From positions 343,556-407,555 of the forward strand of contig NZ_WKJK01000006.1 of assembly GCF_009674535.1 (NCBI RefSeq): a DNA stretch of 64,000 bases. The letters are read 5' to 3'. This DNA is from Duganella guangzhouensis (GTDB taxonomy: Bacteria > Pseudomonadota > Gammaproteobacteria > Burkholderiales > Burkholderiaceae_D). Position 1 is the stretch's first letter, and each line of letters begins with the position of its first letter. Made by a program: the position numbers and the translations under genes. The notes beneath the pieces are model-generated. The model was not told where the DNA came from, made no database searches, and saw only the letters and a program-made list of their open reading frames with translations. Below, one piece after another: positions 11,033 through 21,884 of the stretch.

Positions 11033-12211
11033 TTACGCGCGTTCGATCGCCAGCGCCACGCCCATGCCGCCGCCGATGCACAGCGAGGCCAGGCCTTTCT
11101 TGGCGTCACGACGGATCATTTCGTGGATCAAGGTCACCAGCACCCGCGCGCCGGACGCGCCGATCGGGTGGCCAATCGCGATCGCGCCGCCATTGACGTT
11201 GATCTTGCTGGTATCCCAGCCCATTTCCTTGTTGACCGCCACCGCCTGCGCGGCGAAGGCCTCGTTGACTTCCAGCAGGTCCAGGTCGTCCGGGGTCCAG
11301 CCAGCCTTTTTCAGCGCCAGCTTGGTGGCCGACACCGGGCCCATGCCCATGAAGGCCGGGTCCAGGCCGGACGAGGCGTAGGCCTTGATCTTGGCCAGCA
11401 CCGGCAGACCCAGTTCCTTGGCGCGGGTGGCGGTGGTCATGATGACGGCGGCGGCGCCGTCGTTCAGGCCGGAGGCATTGCCGGCGGTCACGGTGCCATC
11501 CTTGGCGAAGGCTGGACGCAGGCCGGCCAACGCTTCCAGGGTCGAGCCCGGTTTGACGTATTCGTCGCTGTCGAAGACGATGCTGCCCTTCTTCTGGACG
11601 ATTTCCAGCGGCAGGATTTCATCCTTGAACTTGCCGGCTTTTTGCGCCGCTTCCGCTTTCAGCTGCGATTGCAGCGCGAATTCGTCTTGCTCGGCGCGCG
11701 AGATGTCGTATTTCTTGGCCACGTTCTCGGCCGTGGTGCCCATGTGGTACTGGTTGTAGACGTCCCACAGGCCGTCGACGATCATGCTGTCCACCGCCTT
11801 GAAATCGCCCATGCGGAAGCCGTCGCGCGAGCCGGGGATGACGTGCGGCGAGGCGCTCATGTTTTCCTGACCGCCGGCGATGATGATCTGCGCGTCGCCC
11901 GCTTTCAGCGCCTGCGCCGCCAGGTGGGTGGCTTTCAGGCCGGAGCCGCAAACGTGGTTGATGGTGAAGGCTGGAATGGTGTTCGGCAGGCCGGCCTTGA
12001 TGACGGCCTGGCGCGCCGGATTCTGGCCGACGCCGGCGGTCAGCACCTGGCCCAGGATGGCTTCGCTCACCAGATTCGGATCGATGCCGGTTTTGGCCAG
12101 CAGGCCCTTGATGACATGCGCGCCCAGTTCCGACGCCGGCACCTTGGCCAGGCTGCCACCGAATTTACCCACACCAGTACGGCCTGCGGCCACGATAACT
12201 ACATCATCCAT
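11033..12211 (-). CDS. phaA: acetyl-CoA C-acetyltransferase (beta-ketothiolase)
   Basis: A 392-residue thiolase II that condenses two acetyl-CoA to acetoacetyl-CoA for polyhydroxybutyrate synthesis. The acylated Cys is in [10 protein letters not shown], the His base in [15 protein letters not shown] and the second Cys in [11 protein letters not shown]; length equals the biosynthetic thiolase norm. ATG 12211 follows GGAGAATCAA; an upstream extension within the same frame adds 15 unconserved residues. It heads a phaA-phaB unit. A perfect FNR-type palindrome with a matched -10 lies about 200 bases upstream. Confidence 0.95.
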   Translation of the reverse strand: MDDVVIVAAGRTGVGKFGGSLAKVPASELGAHVIKGLLAKTGIDPNLVSEAILGQVLTAGVGQNPARQAVIKAGLPNTIPAFTINHVCGSGLKATHLAAQALKAGDAQIIIAGGQENMSASPHVIPGSRDGFRMGDFKAVDSMIVDGLWDVYNQYHMGTTAENVAKKYDISRAEQDEFALQSQLKAEAAQKAGKFKDEILPLEIVQKKGSIVFDSDEYVKPGSTLEALAGLRPAFAKDGTVTAGNASGLNDGAAAVIMTTATRAKELGLPVLAKIKAYASSGLDPAFMGMGPVSATKLALKKAGWTPDDLDLLEVNEAFAAQAVAVNKEMGWDTSKINVNGGAIAIGHPIGASGARVLVTLIHEMIRRDAKKGLASLCIGGGMGVALAIERA

Positions 12212-12379
12212 TTGATTCTCCAATGCGCCAGCCTCGCTGGCTAAGTTGAGCGACAACGCGAACTTTTATCATACGCCGTCCACACAGACCGTGTGGCAGG
12301 TTTCGATGGTGCGTCGCCACGAGGAATCGTAAAGTTTTGTTAGCACCATCCATGTCTGCTGCGCAAGCGCCGGAGACTA

Positions 12380-12421
12380 ATCCTATGCGCGGTTTTCAGC
12401 GTCGAGTTTGATGCACATCAA
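12380..12421 (-). promoter_or_regulatory. candidate FNR/ANR-dependent promoter of phaA-phaB
   Basis: TTGAT-GCAC-ATCAA at 12408-12421 matches the FNR/ANR consensus TTGAT-N4-ATCAA at every specified base. On the minus strand a -10-like TAGGAT occupies 12380-12385. The centres are 32 bases apart, the spacing expected for a class II FNR site at -41.5. The rest of the 12212-12459 spacer shows nothing else I can name. Confidence 0.5.
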
Positions 12422-12459
12422 ATCCTTCATATGTATTTTGAAGAAACCATAACAATTTG

Positions 12460-13368
12460 TCACGATAATAATTTGATACCGTCCAGCGAAGCCGCGCATT
12501 GCTCACGTATCACATTGACGAAGTCCAGCACGTAAGCCTTGTGTTTCTGCGCCTCCGGCACCGATACGAACAGATCGCTCCACAAGCCCTGCTCGCCCAC
12601 CGGGCGCGCAATCACGTAGTCGTAATCGACATAATTCTTGATCGCCCAGTTCGGCAGCGCGGCGACGCCACGGCGGCTGGCCACCAGTTGCAGCACCGCG
12701 ACGGTCAGCTCGGCATTGCGGCGCTGGAAGTCGATATGGGCCGGCGCCAGCACTTCGCGGATCAGGTCGATACGCTCGTCCGGCACCGGGTAGGTGATCA
12801 GGGTTTCGCCGTTGAAATCGGCGGCGTGCAGGCGGCGCAGGCTGGCCAGCCGGTGTTTTTGCGCCATCACCACCAGGATCTCAAAGCGGAACAGCGGGAA
12901 GGTGGCGAACTCGCCGCCATAGTTGCGGCCGATCACCAGATCGGCTTCGCCGCTGCGCAGCAATTCCGCCGCCTCGCTATGGAAGCCGGACACCAGATCG
13001 ATCTCCACTTCTGGCCAGCGCTTGCGGAATTCATCCATCACCGGCATCAGCCAGTCGAAGCAGGTGTGGCACTCCAGCGCGACCCGTAAACTGCCGGTAT
13101 CTCCCTGCATCAGGCGTGCAACTTCGCGCTCCGCGCTTTCAATTTCCGGCAACAGCATGTCGGCCAGCTTGAGCAGGCGGGCACCGGTGGCGGTAAAGCC
13201 GATCGGCACCGATTTGCGCTCAAACAGCGGGCCGCCGTAGCGATCTTCCAGCAATTTGATTTGATGTGACAGGGCGGACTGCGTCAGGTTGAGCAGTTGG
13301 GCAGCACGCACGAGACTGCCAGCCGAGCGCAACGCGCTCAAGGTGCGGAGGTGGCGTATCTCTAGCAT
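12460..13368 (-). CDS. metR: LysR-family regulator of methionine synthesis (MetR-like)
   Basis: A 302-residue LysR regulator: winged HTH at residues 3-62 (LRTLSALRSAGSLVRAAQLLNLTQSALSHQIKLLEDRYG) and a periplasmic-binding-type effector domain. Divergent placement beside metE is the classical metR arrangement, in which MetR uses homocysteine as co-effector to activate metE. Length fits MetR (about 300). The start ATG 13368 gives the canonical MLEIRHLRTL terminus. The name rests on context plus family, so another LysR function is possible but less likely. Confidence 0.88.
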   Translation of the reverse strand: MLEIRHLRTLSALRSAGSLVRAAQLLNLTQSALSHQIKLLEDRYGGPLFERKSVPIGFTATGARLLKLADMLLPEIESAEREVARLMQGDTGSLRVALECHTCFDWLMPVMDEFRKRWPEVEIDLVSGFHSEAAELLRSGEADLVIGRNYGGEFATFPLFRFEILVVMAQKHRLASLRRLHAADFNGETLITYPVPDERIDLIREVLAPAHIDFQRRNAELTVAVLQLVASRRGVAALPNWAIKNYVDYDYVIARPVGEQGLWSDLFVSVPEAQKHKAYVLDFVNVIREQCAASLDGIKLLS

Positions 13369-13383
13369 GGTCTATTAATTTTT

Positions 13384-13393
13384 TTCATGTGAA
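13384..13393. promoter_or_regulatory. candidate MetR operator in the metR-metE spacer
   Basis: TTCATGTGAA forms 4-base inverted arms (TTCA/TGAA) in the 107-base divergent spacer. MetR sites in enterobacteria use the same half-site words but in TGAA...TTCA order, so this is only a candidate. Confidence 0.25.
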
Positions 13394-13475
13394 CCCGTAA
13401 AATCTTTCGTTTTGATTATAGACCGGTTTGCCGCACACTTTATATCACCAATATTAAATGCGGATGACAGGCATC

Positions 13476-15839
13476 ATGACCAACACTAATAAAGCGATTC
13501 AGACCCACATTCCCGGCTTCCCGCGCATTGGCGCGGCGCGCGAGCTCAAATTTGCACTGGAGCGCCACTGGCGCGGCGAACTATCCGAGGCCGGACTGGA
13601 AGAAATCGGCCGCGAACTGCGCGCGCGGCATTGGGCCTTGCAGCGCGAGGCCGGGCTGGATCTGGTGACGGTGGGCGACTTTGCGTTCTACGACCAGGTG
13701 GCCAGCCACATCCAGCTGTTCGGCTGCGAACCGGCGCGCTACGGCTTCAACGCCGAGCAATCGCCACTGCAGCGCTACTTCACCATGGCGCGCGGCCGCA
13801 GCGCTGATGTCACGCCAACCGCCGCCCACGACGCCGACTGCGGCTGCGGCCAGCCGCACGCCAGCACCAGCGCCGCCCTGCCCGCCGCCGCCGCGCTGGA
13901 AATGACCAAATGGTTCGACACCAACTACCACTACCTGGTGCCCGAATTCAGCGCCGACACCAGCTTCACGCTGGCGGCCGAACGCCTGCTGGCCGAAGTG
14001 GCGGAAGCGCAAACGCTGGGCCACGCCGTCAAAGCCACGCTGATCGGCCCGCTGACCTTGCTGTGGCTGGGCAAATCCCGCGACGACAGCAACTTCGACC
14101 GCCTCTCCCTGCTGGAGCAACTGCTGCCGGCCTACAGCCAGCTGCTGCAGCGCCTGAAAGCGCAAGGCGTGCAATGGGTCCAGATTGACGAGCCCATCCT
14201 CGGCCTCGACCTGCCGGCCGCCTGGCGCAACGCCTTTGAAAACACCTACTGGCAGCTGAACCAGGCCGGCGTGCCATTGCTGCTGGCCACCTATTTCTCG
14301 CCGCTGGAAGAAAACCTCAGCCTTGCGTGCCGCCTGCCGGTGGCCGGCCTGCACGTCGACGCCGTGCGCGCGCCGCACGAACTGACCAGCATTGCCGACT
14401 GGCTGCCGGTACACAAAGTACTGTCGGTCGGCATCGTCGACGGCCGCAATATCTGGCGCACCGACCTCGACGCCGCGCTGGCGAAACTGGCGCCCATCGT
14501 CGACAAGCGCGGCGGCAAACTGTGGCTGTCGTCCTCGTGCTCGCTGCTGCACGTGCCGTTCTCGCTGGCCGCCGAGCAGCACCTGGACGCCGACATCCGC
14601 GACTGGCTGGCCTTCGCCACCGAAAAGCTGGACGAGCTGCAACTGCTGAAACGCACGCTGCAAGGCGATGACACCAACGCCGCGCTGACCACCGCGCGCG
14701 CCGCCATCGCCAGCCGCCGCGCCAGCCCGCGCGTGCATCAGCCCGCAGTACGCGCCCGCCTCGACCAACTGCCGGCCGACGCCGACCAGCGCCGCTCCGG
14801 TTTCGCCGAGCGCCAGGCCGCACAACGCGCACGCTTCAAGCTGCCGTCGTTCCCCACCACCACCATCGGTTCCTTCCCGCAAACGCCGGCCATCCGCAGC
14901 GCCCGCGCCGCCCACAAGCGCGGCGAGCTTGACGCCGCCGGCTATCAAGCCCAGATGCGCGCCGAAATCGCCGACGCCGTGCAGCGCCAGGAAGCACTGG
15001 GCCTGGACGTGCTGGTCCACGGCGAAGCCGAGCGCAACGACATGGTCGAATACTTTGGCGAACAGCTGGACGGCTTCACCTTCACGCAGCAGGGCTGGGT
15101 GCAATCCTACGGCTCGCGCTGCGTCAAGCCGCCCATCATCTACGGCGACGTCAACCGTCCCAAAGCCATGACCGTCGACTGGACCGTGCACGCGCAAAGC
15201 CTGACCGCCAAGCCGATGAAAGGCATGCTGACCGGCCCCATCACCATCCTGCAATGGTCGTTCGTGCGCGACGACCAGCCACGCGCCGACACCGCGCTGC
15301 AGCTCGCGCTGGCGATCCGCGACGAGGTGACCGACCTGGAGCAGGCCGGCATCGGCATCATCCAGATTGACGAACCGGCGGTGCGCGAAGGCTTGCCGCT
15401 GCGCCGCAGCCGCTGGGACGGCTATCTGGACTGGGCCACGCGCGCTTTCCGCATCAGCGCCAGCGCGGTGGCGGACCGCACCCAGATCCACACCCACATG
15501 TGCTATGCCGAGTTCAACGACATCCTGCCGCAGATCGCCGCCATGGATGCCGACGTCATCACCATCGAGACCAGCCGTTCCGACATGGAGCTGCTGCACG
15601 GTTTCGGCCAGTTCGCCTATCCGAACGAAATCGGCCCCGGCGTCTACGACATCCACTCGCCGCGCGTGCCGGACCAGCAAGACATGGTGCGCCTGCTACA
15701 CAAAGCCAGCGCGGTGATCCCGCCGTCGCGGCTGTGGGTCAATCCGGATTGCGGCCTGAAGACGCGCGGCTGGGCTGAAACCGAAGCGGCGCTGCGTAAC
15801 ATGGTGGCCGCTGCTCAACAATTACGCAGCGTCTACTAA
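13476..15839 (+). CDS. metE: cobalamin-independent methionine synthase
   Basis: 5-methyltetrahydropteroyltriglutamate-homocysteine methyltransferase, about 787 residues, with two related TIM barrels. The C-terminal barrel carries the zinc ligands: His and Cys in HTHMCYAEF and Cys in [11 protein letters not shown], plus the substrate segment TTIGSFPQT. The N-terminal barrel begins with the folate-binding [19 protein letters not shown]. Of three nearby in-frame ATGs (13458, 13464, 13476) the last fits best because AGGCATC precedes it. A low-complexity insert near residue 130 ([17 protein letters not shown]) adds the extra length relative to E. coli MetE (753). Confidence 0.95.
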   Translation: MTNTNKAIQTHIPGFPRIGAARELKFALERHWRGELSEAGLEEIGRELRARHWALQREAGLDLVTVGDFAFYDQVASHIQLFGCEPARYGFNAEQSPLQRYFTMARGRSADVTPTAAHDADCGCGQPHASTSAALPAAAALEMTKWFDTNYHYLVPEFSADTSFTLAAERLLAEVAEAQTLGHAVKATLIGPLTLLWLGKSRDDSNFDRLSLLEQLLPAYSQLLQRLKAQGVQWVQIDEPILGLDLPAAWRNAFENTYWQLNQAGVPLLLATYFSPLEENLSLACRLPVAGLHVDAVRAPHELTSIADWLPVHKVLSVGIVDGRNIWRTDLDAALAKLAPIVDKRGGKLWLSSSCSLLHVPFSLAAEQHLDADIRDWLAFATEKLDELQLLKRTLQGDDTNAALTTARAAIASRRASPRVHQPAVRARLDQLPADADQRRSGFAERQAAQRARFKLPSFPTTTIGSFPQTPAIRSARAAHKRGELDAAGYQAQMRAEIADAVQRQEALGLDVLVHGEAERNDMVEYFGEQLDGFTFTQQGWVQSYGSRCVKPPIIYGDVNRPKAMTVDWTVHAQSLTAKPMKGMLTGPITILQWSFVRDDQPRADTALQLALAIRDEVTDLEQAGIGIIQIDEPAVREGLPLRRSRWDGYLDWATRAFRISASAVADRTQIHTHMCYAEFNDILPQIAAMDADVITIETSRSDMELLHGFGQFAYPNEIGPGVYDIHSPRVPDQQDMVRLLHKASAVIPPSRLWVNPDCGLKTRGWAETEAALRNMVAAAQQLRSVY

Positions 15840-15854
15840 ACCCCGCATTTTTAC

Positions 15855-15877
15855 AGGCCCGCACGTTAGGCGGGCCT
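15855..15877 (+). terminator. stem-loop downstream of metE
   Basis: AGGCCCGC and GCGGGCCT pair around a seven-base loop 16 bases after the metE stop. The T-tract is poor (TCCCCATCTGTCAT), so termination may be inefficient. Confidence 0.5.
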
Positions 15878-15952
15878 CCCCATCTGTCATTTTCCACAGT
15901 AGAATGTTGGTGCCTGCGCATGCGCGCGGGGATAACCCCTGATACTGTCGCC

Positions 15953-16732
15953 ATGTCCAAGAGCCTGTTTCAAAAGCCCATCGAAATCAAAATTTCCACC
16001 GTAGTCGCCGTCTCCGCCATTCTGTCCACGGCGGACCGCATCGCGCTCGACGCGGCGCTGGCCGAAATGACCGGCGGCACCGCCGACTTCTTTGAAGACG
16101 ACCTGACCGTGATCGACGTCGCCGCGCTGCCGGCCGGCTGCGATCCGATCGACTGGGGCGGCCTGATCGCCCTGCTGAAAAAATACCGCCTGAACCCTGT
16201 CGCCGTGCGCAACGCGCCGCCGGAAATGGCCGCCGCCATCGCCGCCCACGGCCTGAGCCTGGAAACCGCCAGCGCCAAGCCCAAGGACGAAGCGCCGGCC
16301 GAACCGAAGCCGGCCGCGCCGGCACCGACGCCAGTAGCCGTGAGCGCCGCCCAGGCGCAACCGCCGGCCGCCGCCAGCAACGGCACCGACGTGATGATCA
16401 TCGACACCCCGGTGCGCGCCGGCCAGCGCATTTACGCGCGCGGCTGCGACCTGGTGGTCACCGCCGTGGTCAACAACGGCGCTGAAATCATCGCCGACGG
16501 CAGCATTCACGTGTACAACACCCTGAATGGCCGCGCGCTGGCCGGCGCCTCCGGCAATGCCCAGGCGCGCATTTTTGCAATGAATATGTCGCCGGAGCTG
16601 GTCTCCATCGCCGGCGTCTACCGAACGTTTGAAGACGGATTCCCAACGGAATATGCACGCTCGCCCACGCAAATTCGCTTGGTCGGCGACCGAATCGATA
16701 TACTATCTGTCAATTCTGCTAACCGCGCTTGA
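15953..16732 (+). CDS. minC: septum site-determining protein MinC
   Basis: Inhibitor of FtsZ assembly at the cell poles, about 259 residues. The N-terminal FtsZ-binding domain (1-105) begins [17 protein letters not shown]. An Ala/Pro linker ([18 protein letters not shown]) leads to the C-terminal beta-helix that binds MinD (about 145-250), recognised by [35 protein letters not shown]. The ATG at 15953 aligns with other MinC N-termini, although an in-frame ATG at 15920 exists. It is followed by minD after 26 bases and minE after 2 more, the standard minCDE operon. Confidence 0.95.
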   Translation: MSKSLFQKPIEIKISTVVAVSAILSTADRIALDAALAEMTGGTADFFEDDLTVIDVAALPAGCDPIDWGGLIALLKKYRLNPVAVRNAPPEMAAAIAAHGLSLETASAKPKDEAPAEPKPAAPAPTPVAVSAAQAQPPAAASNGTDVMIIDTPVRAGQRIYARGCDLVVTAVVNNGAEIIADGSIHVYNTLNGRALAGASGNAQARIFAMNMSPELVSIAGVYRTFEDGFPTEYARSPTQIRLVGDRIDILSVNSANRA

Positions 16733-16758
16733 AACCACCTCTCTTAAAGGATTAATCT

Positions 16759-17574
16759 GTGGCGAGAATTATTGTTGTGACGTCCGGCAAAGGTGGTGTG
16801 GGTAAGACCACCACCAGTGCCAGCTTTTCCACCGGCCTGGCGATGCGCGGCCATAAGACCGCAGTGATCGACTTCGACGTCGGCCTGCGTAACCTCGATC
16901 TGATCATGGGCTGCGAACGCCGCGTGGTCTACGACCTGATCAACGTGATCAACAAGGAAGCCACGCTGACCCAGGCGCTGATCAAGGACAAGCACTGCGA
17001 CAACCTGTTCATCCTGCCGGCCTCGCAGACGCGCGACAAGGACGCGCTGTCCGAAGACGGCGTGGAAGTGGTGCTGCACGAGCTGATCAACATGGGCTTC
17101 GAGTTCATCATCTGCGACTCGCCGGCCGGCATCGAACATGGCGCGCTGATGGCGCTGACCTTTGCCGATGAAGCCGTCATCGTCACCAACCCGGAAGTGT
17201 CGTCGGTGCGCGATTCCGACCGCATTCTGGGCATCATCCAGGCCAAGTCACGCCGCGCCCAAACCGGCGGCGAACCGGTCAAGGAACACCTGCTGATCAC
17301 CCGCTACTCGCCGAAACGGGTGGAAGCGGACGAGATGCTGTCGTACGAAGATGTACAGGAAATCCTGCGCATTCCTCTGATCGGTATCATTCCGGAGTCG
17401 GAACAAGTGCTGCATGCTTCGAACCAGGGTAACCCGGCGATTCACTTCAAAGGCACGGATGTGGCACAAGCCTACGAAGACGTGGTGACGCGCTTCCTCG
17501 GCCAAGAGGTGCCGCTGCGCTTCACCAACTATGAGAAGCCGGGCCTGTTGCAGCGTATCTTTGGGAGCAAGTAA
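16759..17574 (+). CDS. minD: septum site-determining ATPase MinD
   Basis: Membrane-associated ATPase of the ParA/MinD family, 271 residues, that recruits MinC and is displaced by MinE. The deviant Walker A SGKGGVGKTT is at residues 8-17, the Walker B-like region VIDFDVGLRNLDL follows, and the C-terminal amphipathic membrane-targeting helix is GLLQRIFG. The start is a GTG preceded by AAAGGATTAATCT. Length is equal to E. coli MinD (270). Confidence 0.97.
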   Translation: MARIIVVTSGKGGVGKTTTSASFSTGLAMRGHKTAVIDFDVGLRNLDLIMGCERRVVYDLINVINKEATLTQALIKDKHCDNLFILPASQTRDKDALSEDGVEVVLHELINMGFEFIICDSPAGIEHGALMALTFADEAVIVTNPEVSSVRDSDRILGIIQAKSRRAQTGGEPVKEHLLITRYSPKRVEADEMLSYEDVQEILRIPLIGIIPESEQVLHASNQGNPAIHFKGTDVAQAYEDVVTRFLGQEVPLRFTNYEKPGLLQRIFGSK

Positions 17575-17576
17575 TC

Positions 17577-17828
17577 ATGGCCCTGCTTTCTTTCCTGTTT
17601 CCGCCGAAGCCCAAGACCGCCACCGCGGCCAAGGAGCGTCTGCAGATCATCATCGCGCGTGAGCGCAACGGCCGCGCCGGTCCGGACTTCCTGCCGGCGC
17701 TGCACAAGGAACTGATCGAGGTGATTTCCAAGTACACCAAGGTCAATGCCGACGACATCAAGATCTCGCTGGACCGCCAGGGCAACCTGGAAGTGCTCGA
17801 TGTGAACGTGGTCCTGCCGGACGCGTGA
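17577..17828 (+). CDS. minE: cell division topological specificity factor MinE
   Basis: An 83-residue protein that stimulates MinD ATPase and drives pole-to-pole oscillation. The N-terminal membrane-targeting and MinD-binding parts (MALLSFLFPPKPKTATAAKERLQIIIARER) and the C-terminal dimer domain (LHKELIEVISKYTKVNADDIKISLDRQGNLEVLDVNV) are typical. It starts two bases after the minD stop and its own stop abuts the stop codon of the convergent gene with no spacer. Confidence 0.97.
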   Translation: MALLSFLFPPKPKTATAAKERLQIIIARERNGRAGPDFLPALHKELIEVISKYTKVNADDIKISLDRQGNLEVLDVNVVLPDA

Positions 17829-18341
17829 TCAGGCGGGCCGGTGCACGCCGGCCGCCACCAATTCCTGCGCCACCCTGACACAGGCTTCCACGTGCTGGTA
17901 GCCAATCTGCCGGAACGCATAAAAGCCGATGCCGGCCGAGGCCAGCTGCCCGGCGAAGGGCACCAGCTTGCCGGCCTGCCGCGCCACCGCCTTGAAGCCG
18001 GTGCGGCGCAATAACTGGGTGACGACTTCGCGCGTCACCAGTTTCCCCACCAGCATGCCGCCGACGCCCATCGCCGCCTCGTAAGCGATGACGCGGAATC
18101 TCGGCTGCAGCCGCTCGATCTGCCGCTCGGACAGGCCGAACTCCTGATTGATGTCGTCAATTAACAGCGCAAACATGCGCAGGTCGGACACCACGTCCAG
18201 CCCGGGAATCGGCACTGCGGCCACACCGGCCGACACCATGGCGCGGCGCCGCACCAGCTGACGGCAACGTTCGCGCACGGCATCGATGTCGCGCGCCGAG
18301 GCCGGCACCAGCGTCCAATTTGTGTCTTTTTTGCCGCTCAT
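17829..18341 (-). CDS. DUF697-like membrane-associated protein
   Basis: A 170-residue protein. The segment RRRAMVSAGVAAVPIPGLDVVSDLRMFALLIDDINQEFGLS resembles the DUF697 family, which is found near or fused to GTPases and has a glycine-rich hydrophobic hairpin. A second hydrophobic stretch (AAMGVGGMLVGKL, then GKLVPFAGQLASAGIGFYAFRQIGY) suggests membrane association. ATG 18341 is preceded by GGGAGGGGTG; an upstream TTG would add 14 residues. Its function is unknown. It is convergent with minE and divergent from the response regulator at 18578. Confidence 0.7.
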   Translation of the reverse strand: MSGKKDTNWTLVPASARDIDAVRERCRQLVRRRAMVSAGVAAVPIPGLDVVSDLRMFALLIDDINQEFGLSERQIERLQPRFRVIAYEAAMGVGGMLVGKLVTREVVTQLLRRTGFKAVARQAGKLVPFAGQLASAGIGFYAFRQIGYQHVEACVRVAQELVAAGVHRPA

Positions 18342-18577
18342 CACCCCTCCCGGCCTGCCTTGACGATTCTTTCCATTTTTCAACTAGTGCATTGAATTCA
18401 GCGTTTTTCCAGTGTACCGTGTATTCAATATGCGGTCGCGCACAGGGAATGCAAGCATTGCCAAGATGTTACAATTGATGTCTCACAGAAAAAATTTTTG
18501 GCGTTTTTGCTAAGAAATTTGTAAATCTCTGTTATATTTGGAGTGACTTCTCCTTAACATTTTCGACAGGCAGCAGC

Positions 18578-19267
18578 ATGAGAATCGCCGTACTCGACAA
18601 CGACCGCAGCCAGGCCGACCTGATCTGCCAGGTGCTGACCTCGGCCGGACACATCTGCCACAGCTTCCAGACCGCCAAGGACGTGTTGGCCCAGTTGCGC
18701 AAGGACAGCTACGACATGCTGATCCTCGATTGGCAAGTGGTCGACATGGGCGGTGCCGAGGTGCTGCGCCGGGCCAAGGAAAAGCTGCCGGACAACGCCC
18801 CGGTGCTGTTCCTGACCACCAGTTCCGGTGAAGACGACATCGTCGCCGGCCTCGCCGCCGGTGCCGACGACTATATGATCAAGCCGCTGCGACGCAGCGA
18901 GATGGTAGCGCGGGTGCAAGCCCTGCTGCGCCGCGCCTATCCGGCGCAAAACGGCGCCGAACAGCTGCAATTCGGTCAATATGTGTTTGAAACCCGCCCC
19001 GGCCGGCTGCTGATGGACGGCATAGTGTTGGATGTAACCCACAAAGAGTTCTATCTGGCACTGCTATTTTTCCGCAATATCGGCCGTCCGCTGTCGCGCG
19101 CCTACATCCACGAAGCGGTGTGGATACGCGAAACCGCCGTGCCGTCGCGCACCATGGACACCCACGTCTCGCGGGTCCGCAACAAGTTGCAATTAAAGCC
19201 AGAAAACGGCTTCCGTCTGGTCCCCGTCTACAGCTATGGTTACCGCCTGGAAAAACTCGGCGCCTGA
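18578..19267 (+). CDS. OmpR/PhoB-family response regulator (orphan)
   Basis: A 229-residue two-component regulator. The receiver domain (1-120) has the phospho-acceptor Asp51 in MLILDWQVVD, the acidic pair DND at 7-9, and Lys in MIKPLRRSEM. The C-terminal winged helix (about 130-225) includes LDVTHKEFYLALLFFRNIGRPLSRAYIHEAVW and the recognition segment SRTMDTHVSRVRNKLQL. No histidine kinase gene is adjacent, so its partner is elsewhere. A T-rich 200-base spacer precedes it, containing a -10-like TATATT at 18533. Confidence 0.9.
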   Translation: MRIAVLDNDRSQADLICQVLTSAGHICHSFQTAKDVLAQLRKDSYDMLILDWQVVDMGGAEVLRRAKEKLPDNAPVLFLTTSSGEDDIVAGLAAGADDYMIKPLRRSEMVARVQALLRRAYPAQNGAEQLQFGQYVFETRPGRLLMDGIVLDVTHKEFYLALLFFRNIGRPLSRAYIHEAVWIRETAVPSRTMDTHVSRVRNKLQLKPENGFRLVPVYSYGYRLEKLGA

Positions 19268-19367
19268 CCTTCCGTATGGAAAGCGTTCCTGCCTTTGGGC
19301 AGTCCCACGGGCAACATGAAGGCAGTAGGGTTATAATGACCGCGTAATTAATGCCTCTGGACCCGAA

Positions 19368-20642
19368 ATGCAGCTGCTTGCCGTCGGCCTCAACCACAAC
19401 ACCGCACCGGTCTCGCTACGCGAGCAGCTGGCGTTCGCCCCTGACCAACTGGCGCAGGCGGTGATGGCGGCGCGTTCGTGGTTTGAACGCATCGACCATC
19501 GCGGTTCCGACGAAGCGGCCATTCTGTCCACCTGCAACCGCACCGAGCTGTACGCGGCCAGCACCGCACCCGACCCGCTCGATGCCGGCGCCCATTTCCT
19601 GGCCGATTTCCATAAACTGAACTACGCCGAGCTGCGTCCGCATCTGTACATGCTGCCGCAGCACGACGCGGTGCGCCACACTTTCCGCGTCGCCTCCGGG
19701 CTGGATTCGATGGTGCTGGGCGAAACCCAGATCCTGGGCCAGATCAAGGATGCGATCCGCACCGCCGACGAAGCCGGCGGCCTCGGCACTTATCTGCACC
19801 AGCTGTTCCAGCGCTCGTTCTCGGTGGCCAAGGAAGTGCGCAGCACCACCGAAATCGGCGCCCACAGCGTATCGATGGCGGCCGCCGCCGTGCGACTGTC
19901 GCAGCGCATCTTCGACAAGATCGCCGAACAGAACGTGCTGTTCATCGGCGCCGGCGAGATGATTGAACTGTGCGCCACCCACTTCGCGGCGCAGAACCCG
20001 AAAACCATCACCATCGCCAACCGCACGCTGGAACGCGGCGAAATGCTGGCGCACCGCTTCGGCGGCCGCGCCATCCGCCTGGCCGATCTGCAGGACAAGC
20101 TGCACCAGTACGACATCGTGATTTCCTGCACCGCCTCGTCGCTGCCGCTGATCGGCCTCGGCATGGTGGAACGCGCCATCAAGGCACGCCGCCACAAACC
20201 GATGTTCATGGTCGACCTGGCCGTGCCGCGCGATATCGAGCCGGAAGTGGCGCGCCTCAACGACGCCTTCCTGTACACCGTCGACGACCTCGGCAAGGTG
20301 GTTCAGACCGGCATCGAAAACCGCCAGGCCGCCGTGGCCCAGGCCGAAGCCATCATTGAAACCCGGGTGCAATCCTTCATGCACTGGATCGACGACCGCG
20401 CCGTGGTGCCGGTGATCCAGCATCTGCAGGAAAACGGCGAAGCGCTGCGCCAGATGGAACTGGAACGCGCCCGCAAGATGCTGGCCAAGGGCGAGGACGT
20501 CGACGCCGTGCTGGAAGCACTGTCGCGCGGCCTGACCGCCAAATTCATGCACGGTCCGCAGCAAGCGCTGCACCGCGCCCAGGGCGAAGAACGCGCCCAC
20601 CTGGCAGAGATCCTGCCACCGATGTTCCGCGGCCGCCGTTAG
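19368..20642 (+). CDS. hemA: glutamyl-tRNA reductase
   Basis: First enzyme of C5-pathway tetrapyrrole synthesis, 424 residues, reducing glutamyl-tRNA to glutamate-1-semialdehyde. The catalytic Cys is in [29 protein letters not shown] is the signature segment, [13 protein letters not shown] starts the NADPH Rossmann domain, and the C-terminal dimerisation helix is present. The order hemA-prfA-prmC is conserved in many proteobacteria. A TATAAT at 19332-19337 upstream may be its -10 element, but no matching -35 is evident. Confidence 0.96.
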   Translation: MQLLAVGLNHNTAPVSLREQLAFAPDQLAQAVMAARSWFERIDHRGSDEAAILSTCNRTELYAASTAPDPLDAGAHFLADFHKLNYAELRPHLYMLPQHDAVRHTFRVASGLDSMVLGETQILGQIKDAIRTADEAGGLGTYLHQLFQRSFSVAKEVRSTTEIGAHSVSMAAAAVRLSQRIFDKIAEQNVLFIGAGEMIELCATHFAAQNPKTITIANRTLERGEMLAHRFGGRAIRLADLQDKLHQYDIVISCTASSLPLIGLGMVERAIKARRHKPMFMVDLAVPRDIEPEVARLNDAFLYTVDDLGKVVQTGIENRQAAVAQAEAIIETRVQSFMHWIDDRAVVPVIQHLQENGEALRQMELERARKMLAKGEDVDAVLEALSRGLTAKFMHGPQQALHRAQGEERAHLAEILPPMFRGRR

Positions 20643-20729
20643 CGGCGCCCGCTTGCGGCTCGCTCGCCGCCCCTCCGCACTCCCCTCGCCGCCCGCGCGC
20701 GGCGCCTGCTTCACCCTCTGAGAACACCT

Positions 20730-21809
20730 ATGAAACCATCCATGCTGGCCAAGCTCGATCAACTGGCGAATCGCCTGGTCGAACTCGATGAATTGCTGAT
20801 GTCCGAAGGCGCCACCAACAATATGGACGCCTACCGCAAGATGAACCGCGAACACGCCGAAATCGGCCCGCTGGTGGCGGTCTACAAGTCCTACCAGGAA
20901 GCGCTGGCCGACATCGAAGCGGCGCAGGAGATGCTGGCCGATCCCGACATGAAGGACTTTGCGCAGGAAGAAATCGACAGCGCCAAGGCCCGCACCGCCG
21001 AGCTGGATCTGGAACTGCAGAAAATGCTGCTGCCGAAGGACGCCAACGACGAGCGCAACATCTTCCTCGAAATCCGCGCCGGCACCGGCGGCGACGAGTC
21101 GGCGCTGTTCGCCGGCGACCTGCTGCGCATGTACACCCGCTTTGCCGAGCGCAATCGCTGGCAGGTGGAGATGGTGTCGGAATCGGCGTCCGATCTGGGC
21201 GGCTACCGCGAGGTGATCGTGCGCCTGGTCGGCAACGGCGTGTATTCCAAGCTGAAGTTCGAATCCGGCGGCCACCGCGTGCAGCGCGTGCCGGCCACCG
21301 AAACCCAGGGCCGCATCCACACCTCGGCCTGCACGGTGGCGGTGATGCCGGAAGCCGACGAGGTCGAAGACGTCAACATCAACCCGTCCGAGCTGCGCAT
21401 CGACACCTACCGCGCTTCCGGCGCCGGCGGCCAGCACATCAACAAGACCGACTCCGCCGTGCGCATCACCCACCTGCCGACCGGCATCGTGGTCGAGTGC
21501 CAGGACGACCGCTCGCAACACAAGAACAAGGCGCAGGCGATGAAGGTGCTGGCCACCCGCATCAAGGACGTGCAACTGCGCGAGGCGCAGGCCAAGGAAG
21601 CGGCCACCCGCAAGAGCCTGATCGGTTCCGGCGACCGCAGCGAACGCATCCGCACCTACAACTACCCGCAGGGGCGCATGACCGACCACCGCATCAACCT
21701 CACGCTGTACAAGCTGGACTTCATCATGGACGGCGACCTGGCCGAAATGACCAATGCGCTGATCGCCGAGCACCAGGCCGAACTGCTGGCGGCGCTGGGC
21801 GATAATTAA
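20730..21809 (+). CDS. prfA: peptide chain release factor 1
   Basis: A 359-residue class I release factor for UAA and UAG codons. The peptidyl-tRNA hydrolysis motif is GGQ in [14 protein letters not shown], and the stop-codon recognition region contains the PAT-type tripeptide in [10 protein letters not shown]. Length fits RF1 (about 360). The GGQ glutamine is the methylation target of PrmC, encoded two genes downstream. Confidence 0.97.
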   Translation: MKPSMLAKLDQLANRLVELDELLMSEGATNNMDAYRKMNREHAEIGPLVAVYKSYQEALADIEAAQEMLADPDMKDFAQEEIDSAKARTAELDLELQKMLLPKDANDERNIFLEIRAGTGGDESALFAGDLLRMYTRFAERNRWQVEMVSESASDLGGYREVIVRLVGNGVYSKLKFESGGHRVQRVPATETQGRIHTSACTVAVMPEADEVEDVNINPSELRIDTYRASGAGGQHINKTDSAVRITHLPTGIVVECQDDRSQHKNKAQAMKVLATRIKDVQLREAQAKEAATRKSLIGSGDRSERIRTYNYPQGRMTDHRINLTLYKLDFIMDGDLAEMTNALIAEHQAELLAALGDN

Positions 21810-21884
21810 AAGTGATTAATCGCGGCCTAAGGCTGAATTGGCAACTTTGTGCGAGAATTCCCCGATTCTTCCAAGGACTCTGAC

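Noticed and set aside
13581..15680. A 699-codon antisense frame over metE
   Set aside because: Same compositional artefact; metE on the other strand is certain.
20643..20729. Possible regulatory repeat in the C-rich hemA-prfA spacer
   Set aside because: GCCGCCC words are compositional; no stable symmetric structure with a T-tract or known site was found.
19416..21773. A 785-codon antisense frame over hemA and prfA
   Set aside because: It spans two well-identified genes and has the His/Gln/Ala-rich composition of antisense GC-rich DNA.
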